Part shown: one piece after another, positions 1 to 5,403 of the stretch
Layout: the number at the start of each line of letters is the position of its first letter
Position numbering within the stretch: the stretch's first letter is position 1
DNA from: RGIG7300 sp045133915
GTDB lineage: Bacteria; Bacillota; Clostridia; Oscillospirales; CAG-272
Length of the DNA stretch: 6,936 bases
Assembly: GCA_045133915.1 (NCBI GenBank)
Contig: JBGUUX010000094.1
Span: forward strand, 1-6,936
Direction: 5' to 3'
Notes under the pieces: generated by a model
What the model was told of the DNA's origin: nothing
The model's input: only the letters and a program-made list of their open reading frames with translations
Database searches by the model: none
Made by a program: the position numbers and the translations under genes

Positions 1-1582
1 TATAGCCTGCGGATTTGATATCTTCATAAGTGTTATACTTCCCTTTTGCTATAAAGAAGTCCTTAAGATCAGGCTTAAAGTCATTGACTGTAAGCTTAAC
101 TCCGTAGGCGGTAAGATAGGTATCGATATCCTTTATTTCAACGGGAAGGATATAACTGGTTCCATCCTTCATTCTTATCCAGAGGGTATACGTGCCTACG
201 GTACGCATATCGTAACTGTAGACACCGTCAACGGTACCCTCAAGCAAAGTCTTGTTGTCGATAGCCACGTTACCCTCGGTTGCCTTGATCTCGGAGGGCG
301 TCGTATGTACGCCGGGAGCAAAGCGCATATCCTTTATTTCATCTGCTAAGGTGACGGACATAGTGTAGTTATCTGTAAACACTGTGGGTGCGCCTATAGC
401 GGGGACAAGCTTGTCCGCTGTTACACCGCAAGCACTACATTCACGACGCATAAGACCGTGAGCGGTCTCGGTAGCGTCGGTCACGGTGTACCAGTCGCCG
501 TAGCTGTGACCTTTTGCAGGAATTACTTGGCTGTCACAGGCTACACCGCACACAGAGCAGTATATTGTGTTCACACCCTTTTCGGTACAGGTGGCATCCT
601 GTGTTGTCACCACCTCACCGTCGGTATGTCCGGGGGCAAAGAGCTCCTCTGTTTCACTAACACCGCAGGAGCTGCAGCTTCTTGTTCTGTAGCCGTCGTC
701 GATACAGGTGGGCTCAACTGTAGTCCAGTCGCTCCATATATGCTCGTGGAGGTTTGTGTGGTTAAGTACTATACCGTAGGCCTTTGCGTCAACACCGCTA
801 GTATGACAACCGTTTACACCGTCATAGGTGGACTCGCAAACCGTTATAAATCGTCCCCAGGTGGACACGGTACCGCTTGCGGTATAGTATCTGTCCATAT
901 ACATACATGCCGCGCGGGAAACCGAGCCTATTGTGGCAAGCTTAGCCTGTGTTGCCGAAAGGCCCTGTGCGCTTACGTCAGCGGTAATAACAGACCAGGG
1001 AATCATGATCTCAAACTTCCAACCGTAGTTGGTTATCATACCCTTTGCGCTGACCGAGGAGGTGATGTCCTTTTCGTTCACCTGAGAACGGTATACCTTA
1101 ACGGTGTTATCCGCATAGATACCTACGTTATACCAGGGTGTGGTCTGCTTTGAAGTGTTCTTTTCAAAAACACCCAGAGGGTCAAGCATCAGGTTCATAA
1201 CATCGCCGTTGAAGCCGTAGGGCTTTATGGTGCCTGAGTTATCGATATCGTCGTAGCCTGTGGAGGGTACAAAGCCGTTTGTGTCATCACAGTCGGTGAT
1301 ATCTGCGGCAAAGTAAAGTCCGTTGTCGTCATATGCAAAATATACCTTTGCGGTAGAGGTGGACTCGTTGGTCGCCCAGAATCTTCCGCAGGTGGCATCG
1401 TTGACAAACGCGGGAGCTGACCATGCGCCGTTATTTTCTATGCTTCCGTCTACCTTTGGGGAAGCCTTGGGCATGGAAACGTCGGGGTTCTGTTCTACCC
1501 CTCCGGCATAACCGAAAATAAAGGTAGGCAACAGCATTAGCATACAAAGTACCAGAGCCGTCGCTTTTAAATAGAACTTCAT
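1..1582 (-). CDS. Secreted CBM9-like protein with Cys-rich ribbon repeats and Ig-like domains (C-terminus outside window)
   Basis: The frame is open without a stop from the ATG at 1582 to the left edge (527 codons), so the C-terminus is missing. The start is fixed by GGAGG at 1588-1592, 5 bases upstream, and by a typical signal peptide (residues 1 to about 26, MKFYLKATALVLCMLMLLP then FGYA-GG). Residues about 40-272 resemble the CBM9/DOMON-like sugar-binding fold: PKVDGSIENNGAW opening, VYFAYDDNGLYFAADITD strand pair, and WKFEIMIPW near residue 188. Three Cys-rich repeats of about 40 residues follow (281-319, 319-359, 359-397), each ending CxxCG (C303/C306, C342/C345, C382/C385). The first two have an extra upstream Cys (C293, C332), which the third lacks (T371). 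An Ig-like domain (about 400-485) is followed by the start of a second copy (from about 488; FFIAKGKYNTYEDIK). The protein is extracellular and probably binds carbohydrate; no catalytic domain is visible in this part. The gene is certain; the domain calls rest on pattern recognition. Confidence 0.9.
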   Translation of the reverse strand, partial: MKFYLKATALVLCMLMLLPTFIFGYAGGVEQNPDVSMPKASPKVDGSIENNGAWSAPAFVNDATCGRFWATNESTSTAKVYFAYDDNGLYFAADITDCDDTNGFVPSTGYDDIDNSGTIKPYGFNGDVMNLMLDPLGVFEKNTSKQTTPWYNVGIYADNTVKVYRSQVNEKDITSSVSAKGMITNYGWKFEIMIPWSVITADVSAQGLSATQAKLATIGSVSRAACMYMDRYYTASGTVSTWGRFITVCESTYDGVNGCHTSGVDAKAYGIVLNHTNLHEHIWSDWTTVEPTCIDDGYRTRSCSSCGVSETEELFAPGHTDGEVVTTQDATCTEKGVNTIYCSVCGVACDSQVIPAKGHSYGDWYTVTDATETAHGLMRRECSACGVTADKLVPAIGAPTVFTDNYTMSVTLADEIKDMRFAPGVHTTPSEIKATEGNVAIDNKTLLEGTVDGVYSYDMRTVGTYTLWIRMKDGTSYILPVEIKDIDTYLTAYGVKLTVNDFKPDLKDFFIAKGKYNTYEDIKSAGY

Positions 1583-1615
1583 AATTGCCTCCGTAAATTA
1601 AAATCATACATAATC

Positions 1616-1644
1616 ATAATAACATATGGAAAAATAATTGTCAA
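1616..1644 (-). promoter_or_regulatory. Sigma-A promoter of the CBM9-like gene
   Basis: Read on the minus strand, a perfect -35 TTGACA (1639-1644) is followed after 17 bases by -10 TATTAT (1616-1621). The expected transcript start is near 1609, giving a leader of about 27 bases that contains the GGAGG site. It is divergent from the promoter of the lipoprotein gene; the two -35 boxes are 37 bases apart, so a regulator binding between them could affect both. Confidence 0.85.
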
Positions 1645-1681
1645 TGTCGGGTGAATGACGGCATAATATTTATAATTACAA

Positions 1682-1710
1682 TTGACTTTTTTGACGGATA
1701 CGGATATACT
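1682..1710 (+). promoter_or_regulatory. Sigma-A promoter of the lipoprotein/SLH unit, very close to the start codon
   Basis: TTGACT (1682-1687), a 17-base spacer and TATACT (1705-1710) each match consensus at 5 of 6 positions. The usual start point 6-8 bases after the -10 falls on or next to the A of the ATG at 1717, so the mRNA would be leaderless or nearly so. The spacer carries a tandem CGGATA CGGATA (1695-1706). An alternative -10, TATAAT at 1671-1676, has no recognisable -35 at the right distance. Confidence 0.75.
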
Positions 1711-1716
1711 GAAGAT

Positions 1717-3132
1717 ATGAAACGTTTATTATTATTTGTCACGGTTCTGCTGATCTGTGCGGCCGTGACCTCATGTGATGAAAATAAAATAACCGAGGTT
1801 CCCAAAACAGAACAAAATCAGGCAAACACCGTGACCGAGGTGGTCGTGGACACCGATTCTATGAAAAAGAATGCGGTAGATGCACTTAACAGCATCAATT
1901 CTGTTGATCTTGGCGGCAAAAACTATACCGTTGCGTCAACTTCCGGTATGGTATACGTGCCCGAAAGTAAGGACACAAACTACAAGGTTGCTATAGACGA
2001 GCGTAACCGTATGTTTGAAAAGAAGTGCTCGGCGCACCTTCTTCAGTTCAATGATAACGAGGATATCATGCTGAGAACAGCACGGCTCAATATGCTCTCG
2101 GGTGTTTACTATACCGATCTGTTTTCTATCCCTCAAAAGGATCTGGGCAAGTTTGCCGCGCAGGGGATACTCCTTCGCACCTCTACTCTTGTGGGAGCTG
2201 ATTTTTCAAAACCCTGGTATGACCCTGCAATGATGGAGCAGGCGGCGTATTATTCAGAAAATTACGGAATATACGGTGACTTTAACCGTGATATCGCAAA
2301 CTATTACTGTCTTTACGTCAACCGCGATCTTCTTACATCCGCGGGACTTAAGATGCCTTATGATAAGGTTAAGAGCGGCAGCTGGACCTGGGACGAGCTT
2401 ATCGCCATGCTTCGTGCAAATGCGGAAATTAATGGTACGGCTGCTCTTTCCTCCTCCAACATGGGACTTTTGACCAAGGCGGTATATAAGTCGGGCGGTA
2501 ATAACTTTGTGGATGCAGGTAAGGGAAAAGATCCTGTACTTGCATTCAATAACGAAAGAACGGCAGGCGTTATGAGTCTGCTTCGCCGTATAGGCGGATA
2601 TAAGACGCTGTATAACGAAAATGCAGAAAGCGGCTCTGCCGGAAGCGATTTTATGCAGGGAAAATCCCTCTTTTATATTGGTACGGTAGGAGAGATGAAG
2701 ACTATAACCACCATGTCTTCTGACTGGTGCATCCTTCCTCTTCCTAAGACTATAGCCTCAAACGATACCTACTATAGCTACGTATCTCCCGATCACGCAG
2801 TTATCGCGGTCTATGCAGGCAGCCATTGCAGTGATATGACTCAGGTCATAGATGCTCTTTACGCTTCCTCCACAGGGGGATATCTGTCGGATGCGTATTA
2901 TTATGAGCTTATCGACACTGCTATCAGAGATTCAAGTGCTCTTGATATGATGGACTATATCTGCGGCATCAAGGGTGGTAAACCGGTAAATGACTTTACC
3001 GATATCTATACACAGTATCAGCCCTATGCCGAAAACGCCGTAGCCAAGGCAATGTACAACTATGATCTTACTCCGGAAGCTATTTACAGATCCGTGGTTG
3101 ACGGATTTGAAAAAAATAAAAACATAAACTAA
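1717..3132 (+). CDS. Orphan extracellular solute-binding lipoprotein, ABC family 1 type
   Basis: The 471-residue protein resembles sugar-binding lipoproteins of ABC importers (SBP family 1). I place the start at the ATG at 1717, because it gives a clean lipoprotein signal (MKRLLLFVTVLLICAAVTSC, lipobox VTSC, lipidated C20). The GTG at 1651 would add 22 residues in front of the signal and has no ribosome binding site. After a low-complexity linker (about 21-60), the lobe pattern follows: a ligand-type LYVNRDLLTSAGL segment (199-211) and the SWTWDELIAML motif (about 222-232), both typical of family 1 proteins. Length fits the family. No permease or ATPase gene is present in the window, so it is an orphan binding protein that either serves a distant transporter or acts as a surface receptor. 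The SLH gene follows after 17 bases, so the two are probably cotranscribed. It lacks an upstream Shine-Dalgarno, unlike the other genes here, in line with a leaderless start. Ligand unknown. Confidence 0.88.
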   Translation: MKRLLLFVTVLLICAAVTSCDENKITEVPKTEQNQANTVTEVVVDTDSMKKNAVDALNSINSVDLGGKNYTVASTSGMVYVPESKDTNYKVAIDERNRMFEKKCSAHLLQFNDNEDIMLRTARLNMLSGVYYTDLFSIPQKDLGKFAAQGILLRTSTLVGADFSKPWYDPAMMEQAAYYSENYGIYGDFNRDIANYYCLYVNRDLLTSAGLKMPYDKVKSGSWTWDELIAMLRANAEINGTAALSSSNMGLLTKAVYKSGGNNFVDAGKGKDPVLAFNNERTAGVMSLLRRIGGYKTLYNENAESGSAGSDFMQGKSLFYIGTVGEMKTITTMSSDWCILPLPKTIASNDTYYSYVSPDHAVIAVYAGSHCSDMTQVIDALYASSTGGYLSDAYYYELIDTAIRDSSALDMMDYICGIKGGKPVNDFTDIYTQYQPYAENAVAKAMYNYDLTPEAIYRSVVDGFEKNKNIN

Positions 3133-3149
3133 AAAGGAAAGGCAAAAAC

Positions 3150-4613
3150 ATGAAAAGAATTATCTCTGTCATCCTGATGCTCACCCTGTTGCTGACAGGT
3201 CTCGTATTCACCTCAGTTGAATCTGTTGCAGCCGGAGGTGTTGTCACGCGCATTAATGCCCTTCGCAGCAAGTTTCCTCACAATATGTTCTGGAACCACT
3301 ACGCTAATAACAATCACAACCACAACGGTTTCGCCGGCTCCTGTACCAGCGGAAGCTGTAACAACCCCAACGGCTATACCTCTTCTCCCTGTTCTACTCA
3401 TAACGGTCTTGTCGGTGTAGGCGGTATAGACTGTAATAACTTTGACGGTGCTGTACAGTGTATGGGCTTTGCATACAAGCTGTTTTACGACGTTTTCGGC
3501 GTGTATGCGTCTCAGACGACCAATCGCTACGATTTCGATAATATAGTAGTGGGTGATTATGTCAGAATAAACGGTGACACACATTCCGCGCTCGTAATCG
3601 GCAGAAACGGAAGCACCCTTACTGTTGCCGAGTGTAACCTTGACGGTAGCGGTCCTGCCTATAACTGTAAGATCAGATGGGATAAAACTTATCCGTTGTC
3701 TTCGGTAACTTATTTCAAGCATGCGTCAAATTATGATGCTATAAACGGTCTTGGCGAACATACGTGCACCTCCGGAACCTTCTTATATTTCTGGGCGGCT
3801 CATCCCCATTTCAACTGCTACAAATGCAATGTCTGCGGCCAGGAGTTCGTTGACAAGAACTCAAGCAATTATTGGGATAAATGTACTGAGTGCACCAATC
3901 CCCACACCCACACTCCCGGTGCATGGACTGTAACAAAGAAACCTACTTATTCCGAAAACGGTGAAGAACGTCAGGTTTGCACCGGATGCGGTGAAGAACT
4001 GAACAGACGTACCGTACCTAAGCTTACTTACACAAACAAGTTTGTCGATGTCAAGAATAACGCGTGGTATGCCGATGCGGTGGCTTCTGTTGTCAAGTGC
4101 GGATATATGAACGGTATGTCTGAAACCGTGTTTTCGCCTAACTCCAATATAACAAGAGAACAGTTTGTACTTATCCTTGCCAATATTGCAGGTGTTGATA
4201 CTAATCAGTACAAGAATATCGACAGCGGCTTTGCAGACGTTAAGGTGGGTCAGTGGTACTCGGGAGCCGTTACCTGGGCTGTTCGTGAGGGGTATGTCAG
4301 CGGTATGTCTGCTACTGCCTTTGGCAGAGGTCTGCCCCTGCAGCGTGCAGCTCTTGCCAGAATGCTCTATAACTACGCAGCAAAGAACGGTATAAACACC
4401 TCGGGCAGAGCGGACCTTTCATCTTTTGGTGACGTTGCCGAGTTTGTTAAACCGGGTAACAGTTGGATGCTTGAACCGGTACAGTGGGCGGTAAAGATGG
4501 GAATCATCAGCGGTATGTCCGTTAACGGTAAGAACTGCGTCAATCCCAAAGGAACAGCTACCCGCGCTCAGACAGCAAGAATGCTTATGGTATTTGATGA
4601 GTTGAAGCATTAA
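3150..4613 (+). CDS. SLH-anchored wall protein with NlpC/P60- or CHAP-like cysteine hydrolase domain
   Basis: A 487-residue exported protein. AGGAAAGG at 3135-3142 sits 7 bases before the ATG. Signal peptide: residues 1-28 (cleavage likely VESVAA-GG). Residues about 33-195 look like a papain-fold hydrolase: an N-terminal LRSKFPH...WNH segment, a nucleophile candidate C104 in QCMGFA, a His candidate H145 in DTHSALVIG, and a third polar candidate E161 or N163 in VAECN. Such domains cleave peptidoglycan peptides or other amide bonds. A Cys/His-rich ribbon (about 204-250; C223, C226, C229, C245, C248) and one repeat like those of the divergent gene (252-292; C277xxC280, Tyr267 where the first Cys would be) follow. 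Three SLH domains end the protein (about 296-345, 359-412, 425-485), with the TRAE-type motif as ITREQ, LQRAA and ATRAQ. SLH domains bind pyruvylated wall polymers, so it should sit on the cell wall. The second SLH motif (LQRAA) is weak. Gene certain; hydrolase activity inferred. Confidence 0.9.
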   Translation: MKRIISVILMLTLLLTGLVFTSVESVAAGGVVTRINALRSKFPHNMFWNHYANNNHNHNGFAGSCTSGSCNNPNGYTSSPCSTHNGLVGVGGIDCNNFDGAVQCMGFAYKLFYDVFGVYASQTTNRYDFDNIVVGDYVRINGDTHSALVIGRNGSTLTVAECNLDGSGPAYNCKIRWDKTYPLSSVTYFKHASNYDAINGLGEHTCTSGTFLYFWAAHPHFNCYKCNVCGQEFVDKNSSNYWDKCTECTNPHTHTPGAWTVTKKPTYSENGEERQVCTGCGEELNRRTVPKLTYTNKFVDVKNNAWYADAVASVVKCGYMNGMSETVFSPNSNITREQFVLILANIAGVDTNQYKNIDSGFADVKVGQWYSGAVTWAVREGYVSGMSATAFGRGLPLQRAALARMLYNYAAKNGINTSGRADLSSFGDVAEFVKPGNSWMLEPVQWAVKMGIISGMSVNGKNCVNPKGTATRAQTARMLMVFDELKH

Positions 4614-4694
4614 AGGAGCTTCATTTGGTTACTCAAAACTTCACGATCGTGTGATAATATACGGTTTCAACTGTACTTCACCCGATTTATGGGG

Positions 4695-4712
4695 CAAGGG
4701 ACGTGTCCCTTG
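4695..4712 (+). other. Perfect hairpin downstream of the SLH gene, possible weak terminator
   Basis: CAAGGGA, loop CGTG, TCCCTTG form a perfect 7-bp stem. The downstream sequence lacks a T run (GAAATGTTAATTATTCG), so it is not a canonical intrinsic terminator on either strand. It is the best structured candidate for the end of the SLH transcript. A separate 10-base palindrome CACGATCGTG lies at 4642-4651. The rest of the 4614-4747 gap shows no gene. Confidence 0.45.
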
Positions 4713-4747
4713 AAATGTTAATTATTCGTGAAAAAATATAATAACGA

Positions 4748-4776
4748 TTGCATTTTCATTTTAATACTGTTATAAT
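4748..4776 (+). promoter_or_regulatory. Extended -10 promoter of rpsO
   Basis: TATAAT at 4771-4776 is a perfect -10 preceded by TG and one base (4768-4770), the extended -10 form. A weak -35, TTGCAT (4748-4753), lies 17 bases upstream. Transcription should start near 4783, leaving a leader of about 107 bases before the rpsO ATG. Confidence 0.85.
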
Positions 4777-4782
4777 ATGCAA

Positions 4783-4889
4783 GATGCCACCGAAGGCGCA
4801 GTTTATGGGCAAGCGGTATATTACCGTACATTCACCATCCGTAGACAGGGCCTTATGGTGAGTAAATATTTTTAAAGGTGGATAAAACC
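4783..4889 (+). promoter_or_regulatory. Structured rpsO leader, candidate S15 autoregulatory element
   Basis: The leader holds several self-complementary segments: hairpin CGGTA-TAT-TACCG (4813-4825); stem TCACCAT (4832-4838) with ATGGTGA (4855-4861); AAGGC (4793-4797), which can pair with GCCTT (4850-4854) in the loop of that stem, giving a pseudoknot; and CCACC (4787-4791), complementary to the Shine-Dalgarno GGTGG (4877-4881). Also, ATGG at 4805-4808 can compete for CCAT (4835-4838). S15 leaders in several bacterial groups bind S15 and block translation through such folds. I do not recognise a known riboswitch class. Pairings were found by eye, not by energy calculation. Confidence 0.55.
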
Positions 4890-5156
4890 ATGATGACAAA
4901 AGACGAAAAGCAGGCTATAATCGAAGCCTACGCAGTTCACGAAGGCGACACAGGTTCTCCCGAGGTACAGATCGCTATCCTTACCTCCAGAATCAACACT
5001 CTCACCGAGCACCTCAAGGTTAACAAGAAGGACCATCACAGCCGTAGAGGTCTTCTTAAGATGGTAGGTCACAGAAGAAACCTTCTCAACTACCTCCAGA
5101 AGAAGGATATCGAGCGCTACCGTGAGATCATCAAGAAGCTGGGTATCAGAAAGTAA
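4890..5156 (+). CDS. rpsO: 30S ribosomal protein S15
   Basis: The 88-residue product carries the S15 signature throughout: DTGSPEVQIAILTSRI, LTEHL, KKDHHSRRGLLKMVGHRRNLLNYL and the C-terminal IIKKLGIRK. It is the usual length for the family (about 88-89). S15 binds the 16S rRNA central domain early in 30S assembly. I start it at the ATG at 4890, with AGGTGG at 4876-4881 placed 8 bases upstream. The GTG at 4878 lies inside that Shine-Dalgarno site, and a second ATG follows at 4893. It is the first gene of the conserved rpsO-pnp pair and has its own promoter and leader. The presence of H and R residues in the HHSRRG segment, the rRNA contact, indicates a functional protein. Confidence 0.98.
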   Translation: MMTKDEKQAIIEAYAVHEGDTGSPEVQIAILTSRINTLTEHLKVNKKDHHSRRGLLKMVGHRRNLLNYLQKKDIERYREIIKKLGIRK

Positions 5157-5170
5157 TTACACAGCGCATA

Positions 5171-5200
5171 GGGCGGAATATACCTTTCCGCCCTTATTTT
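5171..5200 (+). terminator. Intrinsic terminator of rpsO
   Basis: GGGCGGAA (5171-5178) pairs with TTCCGCCC (5186-5193) across a 7-base loop, with one further A-T pair at the base, followed by TTATTTTAT. It starts 14 bases after the rpsO stop, in the expected place for its 3' end. Confidence 0.88.
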
Positions 5201-5213
5201 ATGAAATGAAGTG
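5183..5213 (+). repeat. 31-base direct repeat, copy 1
   Basis: Thirty of 31 bases are identical to 5276-5306; the one difference is G at 5208 against A at 5301. It covers the 3' arm of the rpsO terminator, its T-rich tail and a downstream ATGAAAT tract. On the minus strand both copies would read FHKIRAER in one frame, the source of spurious ORFs here. Confidence 0.9.
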
Positions 5214-5217
5214 GCGT

Positions 5218-5238
5218 GCGGTACAAGAGATATACCGC
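5218..5238 (+). other. Hairpin between the two repeat copies
   Basis: GCGGTA (5218-5223) pairs with TACCGC (5233-5238) across a 9-base loop. The stem sequence resembles the CGGTA/TACCG hairpin of the rpsO leader at 4813-4825. Function unknown. Confidence 0.5.
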
Positions 5239-5247
5239 TATGCTCAT

Positions 5248-5292
5248 GGGCGCAGTTTGGGTGCAGCACTTGCTGCCTTTCCGCCCTTATTT
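5248..5292 (+). terminator. Second terminator-like hairpin in the rpsO-pnp gap
   Basis: GGGCG (5248-5252) pairs with CGCCC (5282-5286) and encloses an inner hairpin GCAGC-ACTT-GCTGC (5263-5276). The same TTATTTTAT tail as the rpsO terminator follows. It looks like a diverged duplicate of that terminator and should be weaker, because the outer stem is short. Confidence 0.5.
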
Positions 5293-5306
5293 TATGAAAT
5301 AAAGTG
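5276..5306 (+). repeat. 31-base direct repeat, copy 2
   Basis: Partner of 5183-5213, offset by 93 bases. Its right end runs into the next inverted repeat at 5301. Confidence 0.9.
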
Positions 5307-5324
5307 AACAAGTTCACTTTTAAT
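5301..5324 (+). terminator. Third hairpin with short T tail
   Basis: AAAGTGAAC (5301-5309) and GTTCACTTT (5312-5320) are perfect inverted repeats; sterically, 8 bp close on a CAAG loop. It is followed by TAATATATG. The AT-rich stem and short T run make it a poor terminator alone; it could also be an operator-like dyad upstream of pnp. Confidence 0.5.
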
Positions 5325-5353
5325 ATATGTATCAAAAGCCAAAGGCTTTGAGA

Positions 5354-5377
5354 AGACCAAAACAGCGTTTTGTGTCT
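5354..5377 (+). promoter_or_regulatory. pnp leader hairpin
   Basis: AGACCAAAAC pairs with GTTTTG-T-GTCT: 10 bp with one bulged T at 5373 and loop AGC (5364-5366). It ends 26 bases before the pnp ATG. A smaller stem, AAAGCC-AAA-GGCTTT, lies just upstream (about 5335-5349). In Escherichia coli, the pnp leader hairpin is cut by RNase III and mediates PNPase autocontrol; a similar role here is inference. I found no convincing promoter in 5157-5403, so pnp may depend on readthrough from rpsO or on a promoter I cannot identify. Confidence 0.55.
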
Positions 5378-5403
5378 ATAGATGTTTAAAGGAGTAGAAG
5401 AAT

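Noticed and set aside
458..1153. 231-codon plus-strand open frame
   Set aside because: It lies in exact codon register opposite the CBM9-like gene, which has a signal peptide, ribosome binding site and recognisable domains. The translation has no recognisable domain.
1634..1684. Two ATAATT...CAAT stretches as a possible operator pair
   Set aside because: They are AT-rich and mostly explained by the two -35 boxes, so they are too weak to call.
1651..1716. Upstream GTG start adding 22 residues to the lipoprotein
   Set aside because: It would place a long extension before an ideal lipoprotein signal, has no ribosome binding site, and lies upstream of the promoter at 1682-1710.
3213..3722. 169-codon minus-strand open frame
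   Set aside because: It is opposite the signal peptide and hydrolase domain of the SLH protein and has no ribosome site or recognisable domain.
4612..4654. AAAGGAG just after the SLH stop with a TTG six bases on
   Set aside because: The frame from this TTG ends after nine codons, and the alternative ATT frame of about 33 codons has no recognisable product. It is most likely a chance ribosome-site-like sequence.
4878..4889. GTG start for rpsO giving MDKT at the N-terminus
   Set aside because: The GTG is part of the Shine-Dalgarno site that serves the ATG at 4890, and S15 length fits the ATG start.
4783..4889. Glycine riboswitch, suggested by CCACCGAAGG
   Set aside because: Only that short motif matches. 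The other conserved glycine aptamer segments are absent, and control of rpsO by glycine would be unexpected.
5117..5335. Small open frames on both strands across the rpsO-pnp gap
   Set aside because: They run through terminators and the direct repeat, overlap the end of rpsO, and owe their apparent internal similarity to the 31-base repeat.
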